Positions 14,450 to 26,835 are shown, counted from the first letter of the stretch. The stretch is 64,000 bases of DNA from Polyodon spathula (GCF_017654505.1 NC_054555.1:248001-312000), one strand, 5' to 3'. Notes: generated by a model from the letters alone, not told the origin. Numbers and translations: made by a program.

Positions 14450-14752
14450 CAATGGGGTGTTCTAATAAATACGCACACTGCCTTTTGCAATGGGGTGTTC
14501 TAATAAATACGCACACTGCCTTTTGCAATGGGGTGTTCTAATAAATACGCACACTGCCTTTTGCATTGGGGTGTTCTAATAAATACGCACACTGCCTTTT
14601 GCAATGGGGTGTTCTAATAAATACGCACACTGCCTTTTGCATTGGGGTGTTCTAATAAATACGCACACTGCCTTTTGCAATGGGGTGTTCTAATAAATAC
14701 GCACACTGCCTTTTGCATTGGGGTGTTCTAATAAATACGCACATGGCCTTTT
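14450..14752. repeat. 38-bp minisatellite, about 8 copies
   Basis: The unit reads CAATGGGGTGTTCTAATAAA followed by TACGCACACTGCCTTTTG. Alternate copies begin CAAT or CATT. Confidence 0.94.
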
Positions 14753-15098
14753 TTTATTTATTCAGGCAACTGTATGAGCCTCCAGTGCTATAGCTATCCT
14801 ACAATGCCTAATTACCTATATCGACTACGTATAGACCTATAGAGAGTGCACTAGCTGGGTTTAATAGGTCAGATATGCAGGTCGGGTACACGTGGTTTCA
14901 GATAGGCGTACTGTCTGTGTTGTAAATACCTTACGAGTTCGAACAGCGGGGGTCAGGCCAGTCAAAGAAGAGGAACGTGTATCTGGGGCTCCATTATTCA
15001 TTATTCAGAGAATATCGTGTAGGGTGCTGTGCGGTATATGGTCATACCCAATGCTCACATCATTTCCACCTAACACCTGCTTAATGCGTAGCTTATAG

Positions 15099-15099
<1 letters not shown>

Positions 15100-15188
<89 letters not shown>
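15100..15188. repeat. (AT)n microsatellite
   Basis: Almost pure AT dinucleotide with one AATAT interruption. A smaller AT/TATG tract follows at about 15366-15390. Confidence 0.95.
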
Positions 15189-15191
<3 letters not shown>

Positions 15192-15799
15192 AGCTACCAA
15201 AATTAGGAAGTGGTAACCTTTGCCATAACAAACGTTTCTTTTGAAAGAACTCTCAGTTTTTTCCTTGACTTTAATTCTATCTGTTATATTGTCGTTCCTT
15301 TCTGGTTGTACGAAAGAGAACGGCATTGCATTGGTATATTTTGGTTATATGCATGTCCAAATTGTATATATATGTATATATATATATATGTAGGTCTTCA
15401 TTTTTAATGGCCAGATGTTGTTTTGTTTTTTTTAATAAACTCCGACAGACGCTTCAATAGCACACTCAATTAGGGTTCTTCCGGACAAATAATAAAAATT
15501 TCATACAATAAAAAATCAATTCGGTGCGCGTGCATATCTGCTATTTTACATCACATTCTCCAATGTGTTATAGAAAATATAACCGTGTGTTTGTGTGTGA
15601 ATCGTAATCATATCCATTTGAATTAGACAATGAAAATGTAGCCAGCATTTCCACATATTTATACTGAATAGCATTTGTTTGGTTAACAGTGTTTATAAAC
15701 CTATCAAGGGCGTTCTCCTTGTTCTGTCAAAGTTCAGATGGAATTCTAACTTTTTTTTGTTCAAAGTTTGATGCATTTTTACAACAAGAAAAAAAGTAA

Positions 15800-15862
<63 letters not shown>

Positions 15863-15864
15863 TT

Positions 15865-15934
<70 letters not shown>
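15800..15934. repeat. (ATT)n-(AAT)n inverted microsatellite
   Basis: About 62 bases of ATT repeats at 15800-15861 are followed after a few bases by about 68 bases of AAT repeats at 15867-15934. The halves are reverse complements, so the tract is a near-perfect palindrome able to form a long hairpin. Confidence 0.93.
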
Positions 15935-16802
15935 GCAGCTTTATCACACACACAAATGCCGGGAGCAAAAGCTTGATATATTTTTAAATGCTTAATTCTG
16001 AAACTTTTAAGTTCATAACTAATGTAAAATGTTAGTTTGCATGGATTTGACATCTTGAATATTTTCCGGACTCGCGGTGCTGCTGTGAAACATCGCTTTA
16101 CGATGGATGAGATTATCTTAGGCAGAGGTATTGCAGGCTGGTATATGTAAGTTTAATTCTAAAATATGAGTAACAAATAGTTATAAATATACACGCTATA
16201 AAACAACAATGTTACTGTACGCTCCCCTATCCGCATCTCTACCACACGCTGTGTTTCCTCCCCTGTGTTACAAAGACAGATTGCAAACTTTCAACCGAGA
16301 AGCCTCGGCAGCTGAAGGCAAAGTGGGTTTAATAGAATGAAAACATTGATTAAAAACAAACAAAAAAACAGGAAAGCTTTACTGAGAACAAAACTTTAAC
16401 CCAATAAATACAACCTGGCAATTATGTATCATGAGATGAGATTTACAACATCTCCAATATAGATATATATTTACACTGTATACTGCAAAACACTATTCAC
16501 GCACTGACTATAGACACTGCCGTTTAAATGAGCTGGTATATCTACACTGCGCACTGTGCGCAATACTCTATATGAACAGAACGGTAAAGCGACAGGTCCA
16601 GCACTTAATATTACACTGGCCTCTCGCATCATGTATTATGTTCCAAAATGTAACCCCCGGTATGGAGTCGATCCGCACAAACAAGCAATGCAGTCATCCC
16701 CTAATTAATGACAGTTTTCGGGCAGTTTGTATATTGTGGCGTGCTGTTGGTCCAGTTAAACAACCAAACCATTTAGAAACTCGCACTGCTCCTGTCCCCT
16801 GT

Positions 16803-16967
16803 CTCCGCCCCAAAGCACGACTCTGCTCTCTCCATTGGCTCGCTAGAGTTTGCGCCCAGCCTGTCCGACAGCATAACCCTGTGCCACGGGTCCACAGAAG
16901 GGTTAATTCTGCAGCTCAGATGAAGATAAGCTGCGATTGTATTGCTCACAGAAAGGCCTATATATAG
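16803..16967 (+). promoter_or_regulatory. Candidate HAND1 core promoter
   Basis: In order toward the gene: a GC box (CCGCCCC, 16804-16811), an inverted CCAAT box (ATTGG, 16834-16838), a GATA site (AGATAAG, 16924-16930) and a TATA box (TATATATAG, 16959-16967). The TATA box predicts a start near 16990, giving a 5'UTR of about 280 nt before the ATG at 17274. Motifs are read directly; use as the promoter is inferred from spacing. Confidence 0.6.
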
Positions 16968-17273
16968 AAGGACATTGATTCATTTCATTTTTTAAATGGA
17001 AATATACATCTAAGCATATCATTTATTTTTGCGTTTAAATATTATACATTGAAATTATTTCAGCTACAGTTTGGTGATTTTCTTTTTTTTAAATATGCAG
17101 CTGAAAAGTTCGTGCCGCTCTATCTGAAGTAAGTTTTAATTTGGCATTTACGAGCGGTCAATGGGAACATTTTAAATATCGAATTCAATTTGAAGCAGAT
17201 CATTGAATTCGCTGTTTTATTTCGTGTGCCTGGGTGTGTGGGGTGGTTTTGCTGTTTCCACGCATCTTTCGAT

Positions 17274-17756
17274 ATGAATTTAATTGGGAGCTGCCAGCAC
17301 CGCCATTTGATGCACGAATCGTTTCCATTCGTTCAGCGCTGTCGCCAGGAGAACCCCTATTTCCAGAGCTGGGTTCTGAATCACGCAGAGGTGTCCCCGG
17401 ACTTTCCGATCCAGCCTCCCTACAGCGCGGAGTTCGAGGTTCCGGGTCCTGCGCAGGATCTCAGCCAGTTGGAAGCACTTTCGGGACGGCTGGGGAAGAG
17501 GAGAGGAGCCGGTCCCAAGAAGGAAAGGCGGAGGACTGAGAGCATTAACAGCGCGTTTGCAGAATTAAGGGAATGCATTCCAAACGTGCCCGCGGACACC
17601 AAACTGTCAAAAATCAAAACCCTAAGACTCGCCACCAGTTATATTGCCTACCTAATGGACGTGCTCGCCAAGGACTCTCACTCCGAGGAAACGGAGGGCT
17701 TTAAGGCTGAAATCAAGAAATTCGACAACAGGGACACGAAAAGAAAACGAGAACCG
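17274..17756 (+). CDS. HAND1: HAND1 exon 1 coding part
   Basis: Encodes residues 1-161: a divergent N-terminal region, the whole bHLH domain and the KRKRE basic tail. The -3 base of the ATG is G. An in-frame extension upstream has no ATG and no family similarity. The donor is GTAAGA at 17757. Confidence 0.95.
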
Positions 17757-17827
17757 GTAAGATAGCGCATAACATGTATTCATTTGTTTTGGTCTATTTT
17801 TTAAAGAATAGATTTCATTTGAATTGC

Positions 17828-17881
<54 letters not shown>

Positions 17882-18729
17882 GGCTATATTAAAATTAAAA
17901 AATATTTTAGCCTAAAAAGACAAATGACCAGCAGACCTATTGTTGCATATATGGACAATGACCCGTGTAACAATAAATGTATTACTGAAAATCAAAAGAA
18001 AAAGACATCAACGTAGAAAATAAATCCAGTAAATACAATTAAATACAATAATAAAACACATGAATCAATACAAGTTTGCATTTTGTAAGTCTGTTTTGAA
18101 TAATGTTGTTTTGTGTTCTGGTTATATGCTGACTACACTGACACGCTGAACACTGAAATACAGTCCGTTCACATTGGCTGCTAACAAAACAAACTGGATT
18201 ATTCAAGAAATATCATTTTTGTTCTGTCCATGTGAATTGTATTTAAACATGTTTTAGCTTGTTATAACATGCACTGTATATTTGGGATTATGATGACAAC
18301 AAACTGGCTGTAATATCTCAGAACGGAGCGATTCGGTTAAACGTGTTCATATACAGAATTTGCAGCTGTTCATAACATTGTAATGTGGAGATAGCTGGAC
18401 AAAGAGACCCCTGTTTCACAGCCGAGATTCATCCCCGTGTGCGGAGGTGTGCTAAATATATAACTAGATCATATTATCATACATAGTATTTCAGAATATT
18501 AACATTGCTGTAAACGCTAGCAAGTTATTTCCTTTTAGATTAAATAGTATTGTATTTTTTTTTTAATTACATAATTCCAAAAAAAAAAAAAAAAAAAATT
18601 GTTCGCAATATATTATAACACGACCTTCAAAATTTACGGAAACATGCCTAAGGGAAAATTTATTATTATGATTATTATAACGATTATGCTTATTATTAAT
18701 GCTACAATTATTCTTAATAATAATGCAAA

Positions 18730-18802
<73 letters not shown>

Positions 18803-19171
18803 TATTTTGCACCTTTCCCATGCTTTCCCGTGGTTTAGAGGCGTTTTAATTTTTTTTAATTATTATTATTATTTTTTTTACCAAAGCTGACCCCGGTTTG
18901 CAATTTTTTTTTTTTATTATTTGTATCGACTTGCTTTCCAGTGCCTCTCTGTGCTTTCCGATGCTTGCCTATGTTTCACCATGGCCCCACTGAGCTTGCT
19001 TTACACGTTGCTCTGCTTTGCCCGTGACGGGGCTGTTCTAAGGGAGACTGAGTGCGTTTTTAATGTTTTTTGCAGAGCGAACTCCATCAGGGATCGCTGG
19101 TGAACGGAAAGAAGTTGAAAGGCAGGACGGGCTGGCCTCAGCAGGTCTGGGCTCTGGAACTCAACCAGTGA
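17274..19171 (+). CDS. HAND1: HAND1, heart and neural crest derivatives expressed 1 (2 coding exons, 192 aa)
   Basis: A class II (Twist-family) bHLH transcription factor that dimerises with E-proteins and binds E-boxes in the nucleus; in vertebrates it acts in heart, lateral mesoderm and extra-embryonic tissue. Exons are 17274-17756 (161 codons) and 19076-19171 (31 codons plus TGA), joined in phase 0 through CCG/GTAAGA and TTTTTTGCAG/AGC. The start at ATG 17274 gives MNLIGS, matching the family MNLVGS. The bHLH lies at about residues 83-134 with the basic run KKERRR. The C-terminus ends [16 protein letters not shown], the HAND signature. [10 protein letters not shown] and MDVLAKD favour HAND1 over HAND2. 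Thr88 and Ser90 correspond to the helix-I phospho-sites known in mammalian HAND1. The N-terminus lacks the mammalian poly-His tract, which fits 192 versus about 215 aa. It is convergent with SAP30L. Confidence 0.96.
17829..17879. repeat. (AAT)n in HAND1 intron
   Basis: About 17 AAT units roughly 70 bases inside the HAND1 intron. Confidence 0.95.
18729..18801. repeat. (AAT)n in HAND1 intron
   Basis: About 24 AAT units, with poly-A and poly-T tracts nearby (18580-18598, 18903-18915). The intron is otherwise plain. Confidence 0.95.
19076..19171 (+). CDS. HAND1: HAND1 exon 2 coding part
   Basis: Encodes the last 31 residues, ending LELNQ then TGA at 19169-19171. The acceptor is a T-rich tract ending TGCAG at 19075. 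This C-terminal block is shared by HAND1 and HAND2 of other vertebrates. Confidence 0.95.
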   Translation, partial: SELHQGSLVNGKKLKGRTGWPQQVWALELNQ

Positions 19172-19790
19172 CGCGGGAGAGAGAGCTCCAGCCCACATTT
19201 CACATGGACTCCGATAGAATCCACCAAGAGAAGCAGGCACTGCACCGGCGGGAATACAACCGCTCCTACACGTGTGAGCACTGATACCGGTGCATAGACA
19301 TGTCACTCCAAACCAAGCAATACATGAACACAGACAAGTGTGAAGTGTGAAGTATTATTAATATAAAGCTGAAGAAACCAACAAGGAGGAGAACACCTGA
19401 CATTGACTTTCGCATTCAGTTTCAAAGGCTGCAAATGCACGCTGCGCACTCAATTGGTTTGGGTTTCTTTTTGTTTTTCAAATGGGATTATGCTAAAATG
19501 TTGCAAGGACTTAATTGACAATATAATTGTAGCTATTTAAAATGACAGGATGCTGGATTTGCAGAACGGTTGTTCTTCGGATGTATATTCTTCTAACTTT
19601 ATCATAGACGATGATTATTATTAATATTATTAATATTATGATTATTATTATATTTTATAATTGGGGAGCACTGAAGCTGTGCGGCAGCTCAGCGACGTGT
19701 TTGTTGTATTGTATGCTGTTCAGTGTCCAGATCTACCTCCAATGTGTTACTCCAGAATTATTAGAAAATAAAGCAAATAAATATGAGATG
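19172..19790 (+). other. HAND1 3'UTR (inferred)
   Basis: About 600 bases follow the stop. Two overlapping-range AATAAA signals at 19767-19772 and 19776-19781 suggest cleavage near 19790-19800. The extent is inferred. Confidence 0.55.
19767..19781 (+). terminator. Tandem AATAAA signals for HAND1
   Basis: Two AATAAA hexamers, at 19767 and 19776, in an A-rich stretch about 600 bases after the stop codon. Confidence 0.5.
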
Positions 19791-19875
19791 CTCTCCGAAA
19801 CATACAAGACAAAAGAGACGCAATCAAGGCAAAAGAGACGCAAAGCGCGTCCGTCTCCAATCACAACGCGCCGCC

Positions 19876-19876
19876 A

Positions 19877-19921
<45 letters not shown>
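19876..19921. repeat. (CA)n microsatellite
   Basis: About 23 CA units just beyond the predicted HAND1 3' end. Confidence 0.95.
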
Positions 19922-19924
<3 letters not shown>

Positions 19925-20351
19925 TCATCAGGGATTCTACTGACGTGCACCAACACGGACGGTGTAGGATTGCGATGGTTTATATGTAATGACTGTAGTC
20001 TAACCCTAACATCTATCTGCATTTCATTTCTATATTGTATAGGTACGCGTTTATGTGCCCATAACATTATTATTATGTCTTCTTCTTCTTCCTATAGCAG
20101 CAGCAGTAGTATTATGTAACTGTTAGAATGTCCAAACCAATAGATTTTCAGTCCGGATTTTCAATGCTTCTCTGATGCTGTTGAATTGTTGTCATGGTAT
20201 CATATAAAGTCTACCGAGCCGGTCTTTACTGATGACCTTACTTCAGCCTCTGAAGAGGGAAGGATCGGCTGTTCGTGATTCATTCGAGAAGGGAAGCAAA
20301 CAGCGCGCTTAGCTGCAGTTCAGGCGCTCTTTCAGTGTGCAATGCTTTATA

Positions 20352-20419
<68 letters not shown>

Positions 20420-21079
20420 TAATAATAATGCGCGTGTGCACTAAATTAACAATCTTAATAAGTGCCTCTGCCTGTGTAATCCGCGCTGGAGAAAGTACCT
20501 CACACGGATCGGTCTATGCACACGATAGCGGAGAAGTTGCCCTCTCGTTTGTTGTTCTGGCCGGCTCTACGCAGGTTTGTGTTTGTTTTTGGTAATTGCC
20601 GCGGTGTGTTTGTTTACTCCCTTGGGAGTCACGTCTTATCTCAGCTCTCTGGAGGATGAAACGGCGAAGGGTTCAACTACAGAGCCCGGCAGACATCATG
20701 GAACCACATAAAATACCGAATTGACATCAAAATTAATTTAGGATGAAAGGTACACGAGTGAGATTCCACATGTGGGCTGCTGAGGCGGAGGGTGGAGGGT
20801 GGAGGGGAGGAGATCCTAAAAGTCCTAATTGCTCTGCTAACATAATTAGACACATGCGCAGTGCATTAGTTTATCACCGAGTCGTATTTGTGCAGTTAAA
20901 GCAGTGTCATGGTTGGATATTATCACATGCTCACATATGCAAAACAAAACGCTGGTATGTATAATATACTGCTGGTTTACATCACTTTAACATATACACG
21001 TTGGTTTTGATTAAATGCATTGGCACTGGATGGAAAGTGCAGGGGTTTTGTTTCCATAGCCCTGCAGTCGCCCATGACA
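19922..21079. other. HAND1-SAP30L intergenic, (AAT)n at 20351-20428
   Basis: An (AAT)n tract of about 25 units lies at 20351-20428. No exon recognised in the rest. Confidence 0.5.
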
Positions 21080-22238
21080 GGGACCAGCCTCCCGGGATCC
21101 AGCGTGTGTGAGCTGCAATCCAGCATGTTCCTCGTGCAGTTACCAGGGTCCCAGCCTCCCGGGATCCAGCGTGTGTGAGCTGCAATCCAGCATGTTCCTC
21201 GTGCAGTTACCAGGGTCCCAGCCTCCCGGGATCCAGCGTGTGTGAGCTGCAATCCAGCATGTTCCTCGTGCAGTTACCAGGGTCCCAGCCTCCTGGGATC
21301 CAGCGTGTGTGAGCTGCAATCCAGCATGTTCCTCGTGCAGTTACCAGGGTCCCAGCCTCCCGGGATCCAGCGTGTGTGAGCTGCAATCCAGCATGTTCCT
21401 CGTGCAGTTACCAGGGTCCCAGCCTCCCGGGATCCAGCGTGTGTGAGCTGCAATCCAGCATGTTCCTCGTGCAGTTACCAGGGTCCCAGCCTCCCGGGAT
21501 CCAGCGTGTGTGAGCTGCAATCCAGCATGTTCCTCGTGCAGTTACCAGGGTCCCAGCCTCCCGGGATCCAGCGTGTGTGAGCTGCAATCCAGCATGTTCC
21601 TCGTGCAGTTACCAGGGTCCCAGCCTCCCGGGATCCAGCGTGTGTGAGCTGCAATCCAGCATGTTCCTCGTGCAGTTACCAGGGTCCCAGCCTCCCGGGA
21701 TCCAGCGTGTGTGAGCTGCAATCCAGCATGTTCCTCGTGCAGTTACCAGGGTCCCAGCCTCCCGGGATCCAGCGTGTGTGAGCTGCAATCCAGCATGTTC
21801 CTCGTGCAGTTACCAGGGTCCCAGCCTCCCGGGATCCAGCGTGTGTGAGCTGCAATCCAGCATGTTCCTCGTGCAGTTACCAGGGTCCCAGCCTCCCGGG
21901 ATCCAGCGTGTGTGAGCTGCAATCCAGCATGTTCCTCGTGCAGTTACCAGGGTCCCAGCCTCCCGGGATCCAGCGTGTGTGAGCTGCAATCCAGCATGTT
22001 CCTCGTGCAGTTACCAGGGTCCCAGCCTCCCGGGATCCAGCGTGTGTGAGCTGCAATCCAGCATGTTCCTCGTGCAGTTACCAGGGTCCCAGCCTCCCGG
22101 GATCCAGCGTGTGTGAGCTGCAATCCAGCATGTTCCTCGTGCAGTTACCAGGGTCCCAGCCTCCCGGGATCCAGCGTGTGTGAGCTGCAATCCTGCATGT
22201 TCCTCGTGCAGTTACCAGGGTCCCAGCTTCCAGGGATC
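21080..22238 (+). repeat. 67-bp minisatellite, plus orientation, about 17 copies
   Basis: The unit contains CCTCCCGGGATCCAGCGTG, then TGTGAGCTGCAATCCAGC, then ATGTTCCTCGTGCAGTTACC. Copies are nearly identical. The same unit recurs reverse-complemented at 23577-25798. Confidence 0.95.
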
Positions 22239-22436
22239 AAAACACTCATTCCTTTTTTTAAATAATATTTTTTATATCATAAATTGTAATTTCAGTTATT
22301 ACTTAAATATGTTTTTATACATTAAATTGACAATGCATTTGCGTATCAAGTAAAGATATTGGTTTAAAATGCATTACTATTATTATTAGCAGTATAATTT
22401 GCGACGGACCTGTCAGTAGACTTCTTTATAATAATA

Positions 22437-22660
22437 ATCCTCTTTATATAGCACCTTTCATAGTGGAAACCCACATCATAAAGCGCTTTACAAGATATAA
22501 GACAAGGGTGTGTGAAATACATATCAGCTCGAGAGTCACTTAACAACGTCTCACCCGAAAGACGCAGCACAAGGAGATTAGGATGGTAAGGTGGGATTTG
22601 AACTAGATTCCTGCTAGTTACAAGACTGAACAACACAGTCTCCTCCTTATGCATTGGCAG
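22437..22660 (-). mobile_element. tRNA-derived SINE, minus orientation
   Basis: Read on minus, a tRNA-like head carries a B-box-like GTTCAAATCCC (plus GGGATTTGAAC near 22590). A body follows, then a 3' tail AAAGCGCTTTATGATG and AAAGGTGCTATATAAAG ending in a TTATTATTAT-like tail. This head-body-tail plan is that of fish tRNA SINEs. The A box is degenerate and the 5' limit is approximate. Confidence 0.6.
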
Positions 22661-23090
22661 TTCGGTTGGCAATTCAGCTGTTGCTGTTGCATTATTCTTA
22701 TTCCCTGTCTTGACCTTAACCTATGGCAGATTGTGCAGCTGCGGATTTTTCACGTGGTTGCATATTCACTAGCATTACGAATGTGGTCGCGGTATGCTTA
22801 TTTATAGAAACACTTCACAAGCCCTGTCGCCCCTCTCTGTCGCCCCCAGTGGATATCATATTCACTGCATCGATTTCACGGTCATTTAAATGCGTGTGTA
22901 TGAGGTGCAATATTAATGTCCAATCCATATGAAAAACGGCTCCTTTTGATAAAGGACCTCACTGGCCCTTCTCAGAAGTGTGTTTGTTGTGTGAAGATGA
23001 TTTATACGTAACGCTCAGTGCGATACACTTCTGCTAAAATCATTTTCATTTGTCACTACATTGTGGTTTGCTTTCCCATCACAAATATTT

Positions 23091-23094
<4 letters not shown>

Positions 23095-23175
<81 letters not shown>

Positions 23176-23176
23176 T
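23095..23176. repeat. (AT)n microsatellite
   Basis: Pure AT dinucleotide with one central AATAT slip, inside the spacer between the two inverted 67-bp arrays. Confidence 0.95.
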
Positions 23177-23451
23177 TATCATACAACACCGCCCTCAAGT
23201 GGAAGAACTGGGACCACCATGCGTTTAAAAATAGAGAAGATACAGTATACAGGGCATAGAACTGCTATGCAACAAAATCAAACGAACATATTGTTACATG
23301 TTCAATTGTTCAAATGCAAAAATCTGTCTTTTGATATTTTTTTTTCTTCTCTAAATTCTATATCAACCCAATATTGATGTAACTGAACACACACCCCATG
23401 CAACAGATTTCACCAGCATGTGTCAAGACTCTGTTCATTGTGCATTATGCG

Positions 23452-23516
23452 TCTTGTAAAACGCTTTGTGATAGTGGTCCACTATAAAGGCACTATATAA
23501 AATAAAGATTTATTGA
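23452..23516 (+). mobile_element. SINE 3' tail fragment, plus orientation
   Basis: AAACGCTTTGTGATAGTGG and AAAGGCACTATATAAAAT match the tail of the SINE at 22437-22660 in opposite orientation. I could not define a head, so this may be a truncated copy. Confidence 0.5.
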
Positions 23517-23576
23517 CCCAGTACTGCTTTTATTCAATAAACAGGTGGCTGTTACACTGGTAATTACCTCATGCTG

Positions 23577-25798
23577 TGCAGCTCACACACGCTGAATCCC
23601 GGGAGGCTGGGACCCTGCTAACTGCACGAGGAACATGCTGGATTGCAGCTCACACACGCTGATCCCAGGCTGGGACCCTGGTAACTGCACGAGGAACACG
23701 CTGGATTGCAGCTCACACACGCTGAATCCCGGGAGGCTGGGACCCTGGTAACTGCACGAGGAACATGCTGGATTGCAGCTCACACACGCTGGATCCCAGG
23801 AGGCTGGGACCCTGGTAACTGCACGAGGAACATGCTGGATTGCAGCTCACACACGCTGGATCCCGGGAGGCTGGGACCCTGGTAACTGCACGAGGAACAT
23901 GCTGGATTGCAGCTCACACACGCTGGATCCCGGGAGGCTGGGACCCTGGTAACTGCACGAGGAACATGCTGGATTGCAGCTCACACACGCTGGATCCCGG
24001 GAGGCTGGGACCCTGGTAACTGCACGAGGAACATGCTGGATTGCAGCAGGTCACACACGCTGGATCCCAGGAGGCTGGGACCCTGGTAACTGCACGAGGA
24101 ACATGCTGGATTGCAGCTCACACACGCTGGATCCCGGGAGGCTGGGACCCTGGTAACTGCACGAGGAACATGCTGGATTGCAGCTCACACACGCTGGATC
24201 CCGGGAGGCTGGGACCCTGGTAACTGCACGAGGAACATGCTGGATTGCAGCTCACACACGCTGGATCCCGGGAGGCTGGGACCCTGGTAACTGCACGAGG
24301 AACATGCTGGATTGCAGCTCACACACGCTGGATCCCAGGAGGCTGGGACCCTGGTAACTGCACGAGGAACATGCTGGATTGCAGCTCACACACGCTGGAT
24401 CCCGGGAGGCTGGGACCCTGGTAACTGCACGAGGAACATGCTGGATTGCAGCTCACACACGCTGGATCCCGGGAGGCTGGGACCCTGGTAACTGCACGAG
24501 GAACATGCTGGATTGCAGCTCACACACGCTGGATCCCAGGAGGCTGGGACCCTGGTAACTGCACGAGGAACATGCTGGATTGCAGCTCACACACGCTGGA
24601 TCCCAGGAGGCTGGGACCCTGGTAACTGCACGAGGAACATGCTGGATTGCAGCTCACACACGCTGGATCCCGGGAGGCTGGGACCCTGGTAACTGCACGA
24701 GGAACATGCTGGATTGCAGCTCACACACGCTGGATCCCGGGAGGCTGGGACCCTGGTAACTGCACGAGGAACATGCTGGATTGCAGCTCACACACGCTGG
24801 ATCCCGGGAGGCTGGGACCCTGGTAACTGCACGAGGAACATGCTGGATTGCAGCTCACACACGCTGGATCCCGGGAGGCTGGGACCCTGGTAACTGCACG
24901 AGGAACATGCTGGATTGCAGCTCACACACGCTGGATCCCGGGAGGCTGGGACCCTGGTAACTGCACGAGGAACATGCTGGATTGCAGCTCACACACGCTG
25001 GATCCCGGGAGGCTGGGACCCTGGTAACTGCACGAGGAACATGCTGGATTGCAGCTCACACACGCTGGATCCCGGGAGGCTGGGACCCTGGTAACTGCAC
25101 GAGGAACATGCTGGATTGCAGCTCACACACGCTGGATCCCGGGAGGCTGGGACCCTGGTAACTGCACGAGGAACATGCTGGATTGCAGCTCACACACGCT
25201 GGATCCCGGGAGGCTGGGACCCTGGTAACTGCACGAGGAACATGCTGGATTGCAGCTCACACACGCTGGATCCCGGGAGGCTGGGACCCTGGTAACTGCA
25301 CGAGGAACATGCTGGATTGCAGCTCACACACGCTGGATCCCGGGAGGCTGGGACCCTGGTAACTGCACGAGGAACATGCTGGATTGCAGCTCACACACGC
25401 TGGATCCCGGGAGGCTGGGACCCTGGTAACTGCACGAGGAACATGCTGGATTGCAGCTCACACACGCTGGATCCCGGGAGGCTGGGACCCTGGTAACTGC
25501 ACGAGGAACATGCTGGATTGCAGCTCACACACGCTGGATCCCGGGAGGCTGGGACCCTGGTAACTGCACGAGGAACATGCTGGATTGCAGCTCACACACG
25601 CTGGATCCCGGGAGGCTGGGACCCTGGTAACTGCACGAGGAACATGCTGGATTGCAGCTCACACACGCTGGATCCCGGGAGGCTGGGACCCTGGTAACTG
25701 CACGAGGAACATGCTGGATTGCAGCTCACACACGCTGGATCCCGGGAGGCTGGGACCCTGGTAACTGCACGAGGAACATGCTGGATTGCAGATCACAC
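23577..25798 (-). repeat. 67-bp minisatellite, inverted orientation, about 33 copies
   Basis: The exact reverse complement of the unit at 21080-22238 (here GCTGGATCCCGGGAGG, then CTGGGACCCTGGTAACTGC). The leftmost copies are more diverged and one unit near 24047 has an extra AGG; the interior is almost uniform. The array ends about 110 bases short of the SAP30L polyadenylation signal. Confidence 0.95.
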
Positions 25799-25907
25799 AT
25801 ACACAGAGCTTACACACACACACCCAGCCCTCAGTAAACCTTGCAGTCAGCCTTTAAATACTTTCTAAAATAAAGAGCACAAATTTGTTTCTACTGTACA
25901 AAGAATT

Positions 25908-25913
25908 TTTATT
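25908..25913 (-). terminator. Candidate SAP30L polyadenylation signal
   Basis: TTTATT on plus is AATAAA on minus. It is the last clear signal before the 67-bp array. Confidence 0.45.
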
Positions 25914-26699
25914 AGAAACAGGAAGCAACCATTTGTATATATTTCTATGGAAGAACATACAGCATAGCAATCATATCTCAAGACAGTACATACAGGGGGT
26001 GTTGTAACATCTTACAAAAACCCTGAAAGAAAAACACATTTTCTGGGATTGCTGTAAAATAATACAGGATCCTATCAAAATAAAGCTAATCTGGCATGTA
26101 CTGGACGGCATAGGAAATTCCTGATTCCACTCCTGCAGAGTTAGAGATTGAATCATCTTTAACAGCAGTATTTACATACAGGTTTGTGCCAAGTGTTACT
26201 GCTGCAGTTCTTTCTTAATACTTGAATGCAAAATGTTCTCTACATGATTTTGGTTGAATGGATTTCTGTATAAAGATAAAATCAAGAGGACATAATGAAA
26301 CATCAGGGTGGCAATGCAGTAACAATGTATATACATGGATTCTGCATGGGTACAGGTGCAATGCAGGTAGCAACACAAGCTTGAGGGGGGGGGGGGGGGG
26401 GGGGGGCTTACTTGGGTGGGAACTCGCCCCGCCCCCCCCGCCGAACCTTCATTTCAAAAAAAAACAAAACGTGAAGTCTCTACTTTCAAAGTGAAAAGTC
26501 CCTATACAGAATATGTGCAAGTGTACATGAAGCACAGTTCACTTGAAGCAGTTGTTTTTTTTTTTTTTTTTTTTTTAACACAAGTGTGTATTTGAGGTGA
26601 ATGTGCTTCAGTAAACAGTGGAGGGGGATCCAGCACAGGAAACAGTGTGCCACTTCATTCTCTTCCTAGCACAGGCTCAGAGATGCTTAGCAGCTTCCC

Positions 26700-26835
26700 A
26701 CTGCAGGTTTTAGTGCTACGAGCTCAATTAGCCCCAGTGGACAGGGAACACGTGCAGATCTGTCTTATTAGTTGTAGTGAAACCAGGAACGGATCACACT
26801 GCTACACAATGGGAGTATTTACTTGCATCCCTGCC
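26700..26835 (+). repeat. Interspersed repeat fragment related to the element at 58003-58180
   Basis: Shared pieces are CAGGTTTTA, ATTAGCCCCAGTG, GTCTTATTA, AAACCAGGAACGGATCA, a CAATGGGAGT-like block and a CATCCCTG end. The left end is diverged. Confidence 0.5.

Noticed and set aside
17190..17273. 28-residue N-terminal extension of HAND1
   Set aside because: No in-frame ATG upstream and no family similarity; ATG 17274 gives the conserved start.
17274..19171. HAND2 as the identity of the bHLH gene
   Set aside because: The MNLIGS start, [11 protein letters not shown] and MDVLAKD, plus SAP30L and GALNT10 as neighbours, all favour HAND1.
22560..22660. Functional tRNA gene
   Set aside because: There is a B-box-like sequence, but no intact A box or cloverleaf, and a SINE body and tail follow.
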